Assembly (NCBI GenBank): GCA_030690365.1
Contig: JAUYGX010000010.1
Location: 49,759-113,758, forward strand
DNA from: Bacteroidales bacterium
Lineage (GTDB): Bacteria; Bacteroidota; Bacteroidia; Bacteroidales; F082
Direction: 5' to 3'
DNA: 64,000 nucleotides
A program made the translations under genes and the position numbers. Below the pieces are notes generated by a model that did not search any database, was not told where the DNA came from, and saw nothing but the letters and a program-made list of their open reading frames with translations. Positions 63,881 through 64,000 of the stretch are shown one piece after another (position 1 is the stretch's first letter; the number at the start of each line of letters is the position of its first letter).

Positions 63881-64000
63881 ATTGTGTAAACCTTCGGCCT
63901 CCTACATCTTGACCAGGCTTCAAGATCAATCTATCTTGCGCTCAAAAAAATCATGCACAAGAGCGACAAATATTTTGAACTTATCAGACAGCAAGAGGCA
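63881..64000. other. Right-edge segment with open frames on both strands
   Basis: Plus strand: a frame open from 63890 to the edge, reading DQASRSIYLALKKIMHKS and KYFELIRQQEA, with an ATG at 63953. Minus strand: a 24-codon tail entering from the edge and ending at a TGA at 63926-63928. Both are too short to choose between or to identify. A gene continuing to the right is likely. Confidence 0.3.

Overview
The window looks like chromosome from a free-living member of the Bacteroidota (Bacteroidales/Marinilabiliales-like; this placement is inference). The support is type IX secretion sorting domains, Bacteroidetes-only families (DUF4175, DUF4837), ECF sigma/anti-sigma-barrel pairs, GH97/GH13 starch enzymes, and repeated TAnnTTTG promoter elements instead of TATAAT boxes. 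I found no rRNA, tRNA or CRISPR.

Bases 1-48 kb are compact core genome. In order: the end of recJ; a DUF308 membrane protein; lutB-rpiB; nadA followed by a lipoprotein and a MORN-repeat protein; a small lipoprotein/PepSY membrane cluster; hemW; a flippase; then a long minus-strand run of DUF4175, a 163-residue protein, ybeY, mnmG, a methyltransferase and an NtrY-like sensor kinase. Two copies of the ParB-binding parS palindrome flank mnmG, one exact and one with a single mismatch. This is a sign of chromosome segregation and perhaps of origin proximity. Next come a secreted M1 peptidase, a TerC/Alx protein, flavodoxin, a LysM lytic transglycosylase, DUF4837, a TlpA-like thioredoxin, an outer-membrane barrel, ahcY, a sensor kinase, an ECF sigma / anti-sigma-barrel / type IX-secreted trio, cysS, L-threonine dehydrogenase, a GH97-GH13 pair and a TonB protein.

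Bases 48.2-64 kb are accessory and nearly all on the minus strand. From 49 to 56 kb the layout repeats: a small regulator followed by one effector gene. Three intact CRP/FNR-type regulators precede an alpha/beta hydrolase, a four-helix membrane protein and a strictosidine-synthase-like lipoprotein; a TetR regulator precedes a second fabF. From 56 to 64 kb are a secreted propeller-like protein, a Fic protein, an XRE antitoxin whose toxin has been cut down, a 264-residue protein of a type I associate with defence regions, and an Eco57I-like DNA methyltransferase.

The accessory part is marked by decay and by palindromes. Recognisable gene remnants include a frameshifted and internally deleted metallo-beta-lactamase gene, the tail of a quinone-reductase-like gene, half of a CRP gene, and a HigB-like toxin that keeps its start and apparently its end; an iron-alcohol-dehydrogenase N-terminus is stranded further left at 33.2 kb. 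Imperfect palindromic elements lie just behind stop codons. Two copies of one ~110-bp element, 4 kb apart, sit at the same distance from the stop codons of two unrelated genes, a cassette-like arrangement. All assignments come from reading motifs by eye; no database search was run.
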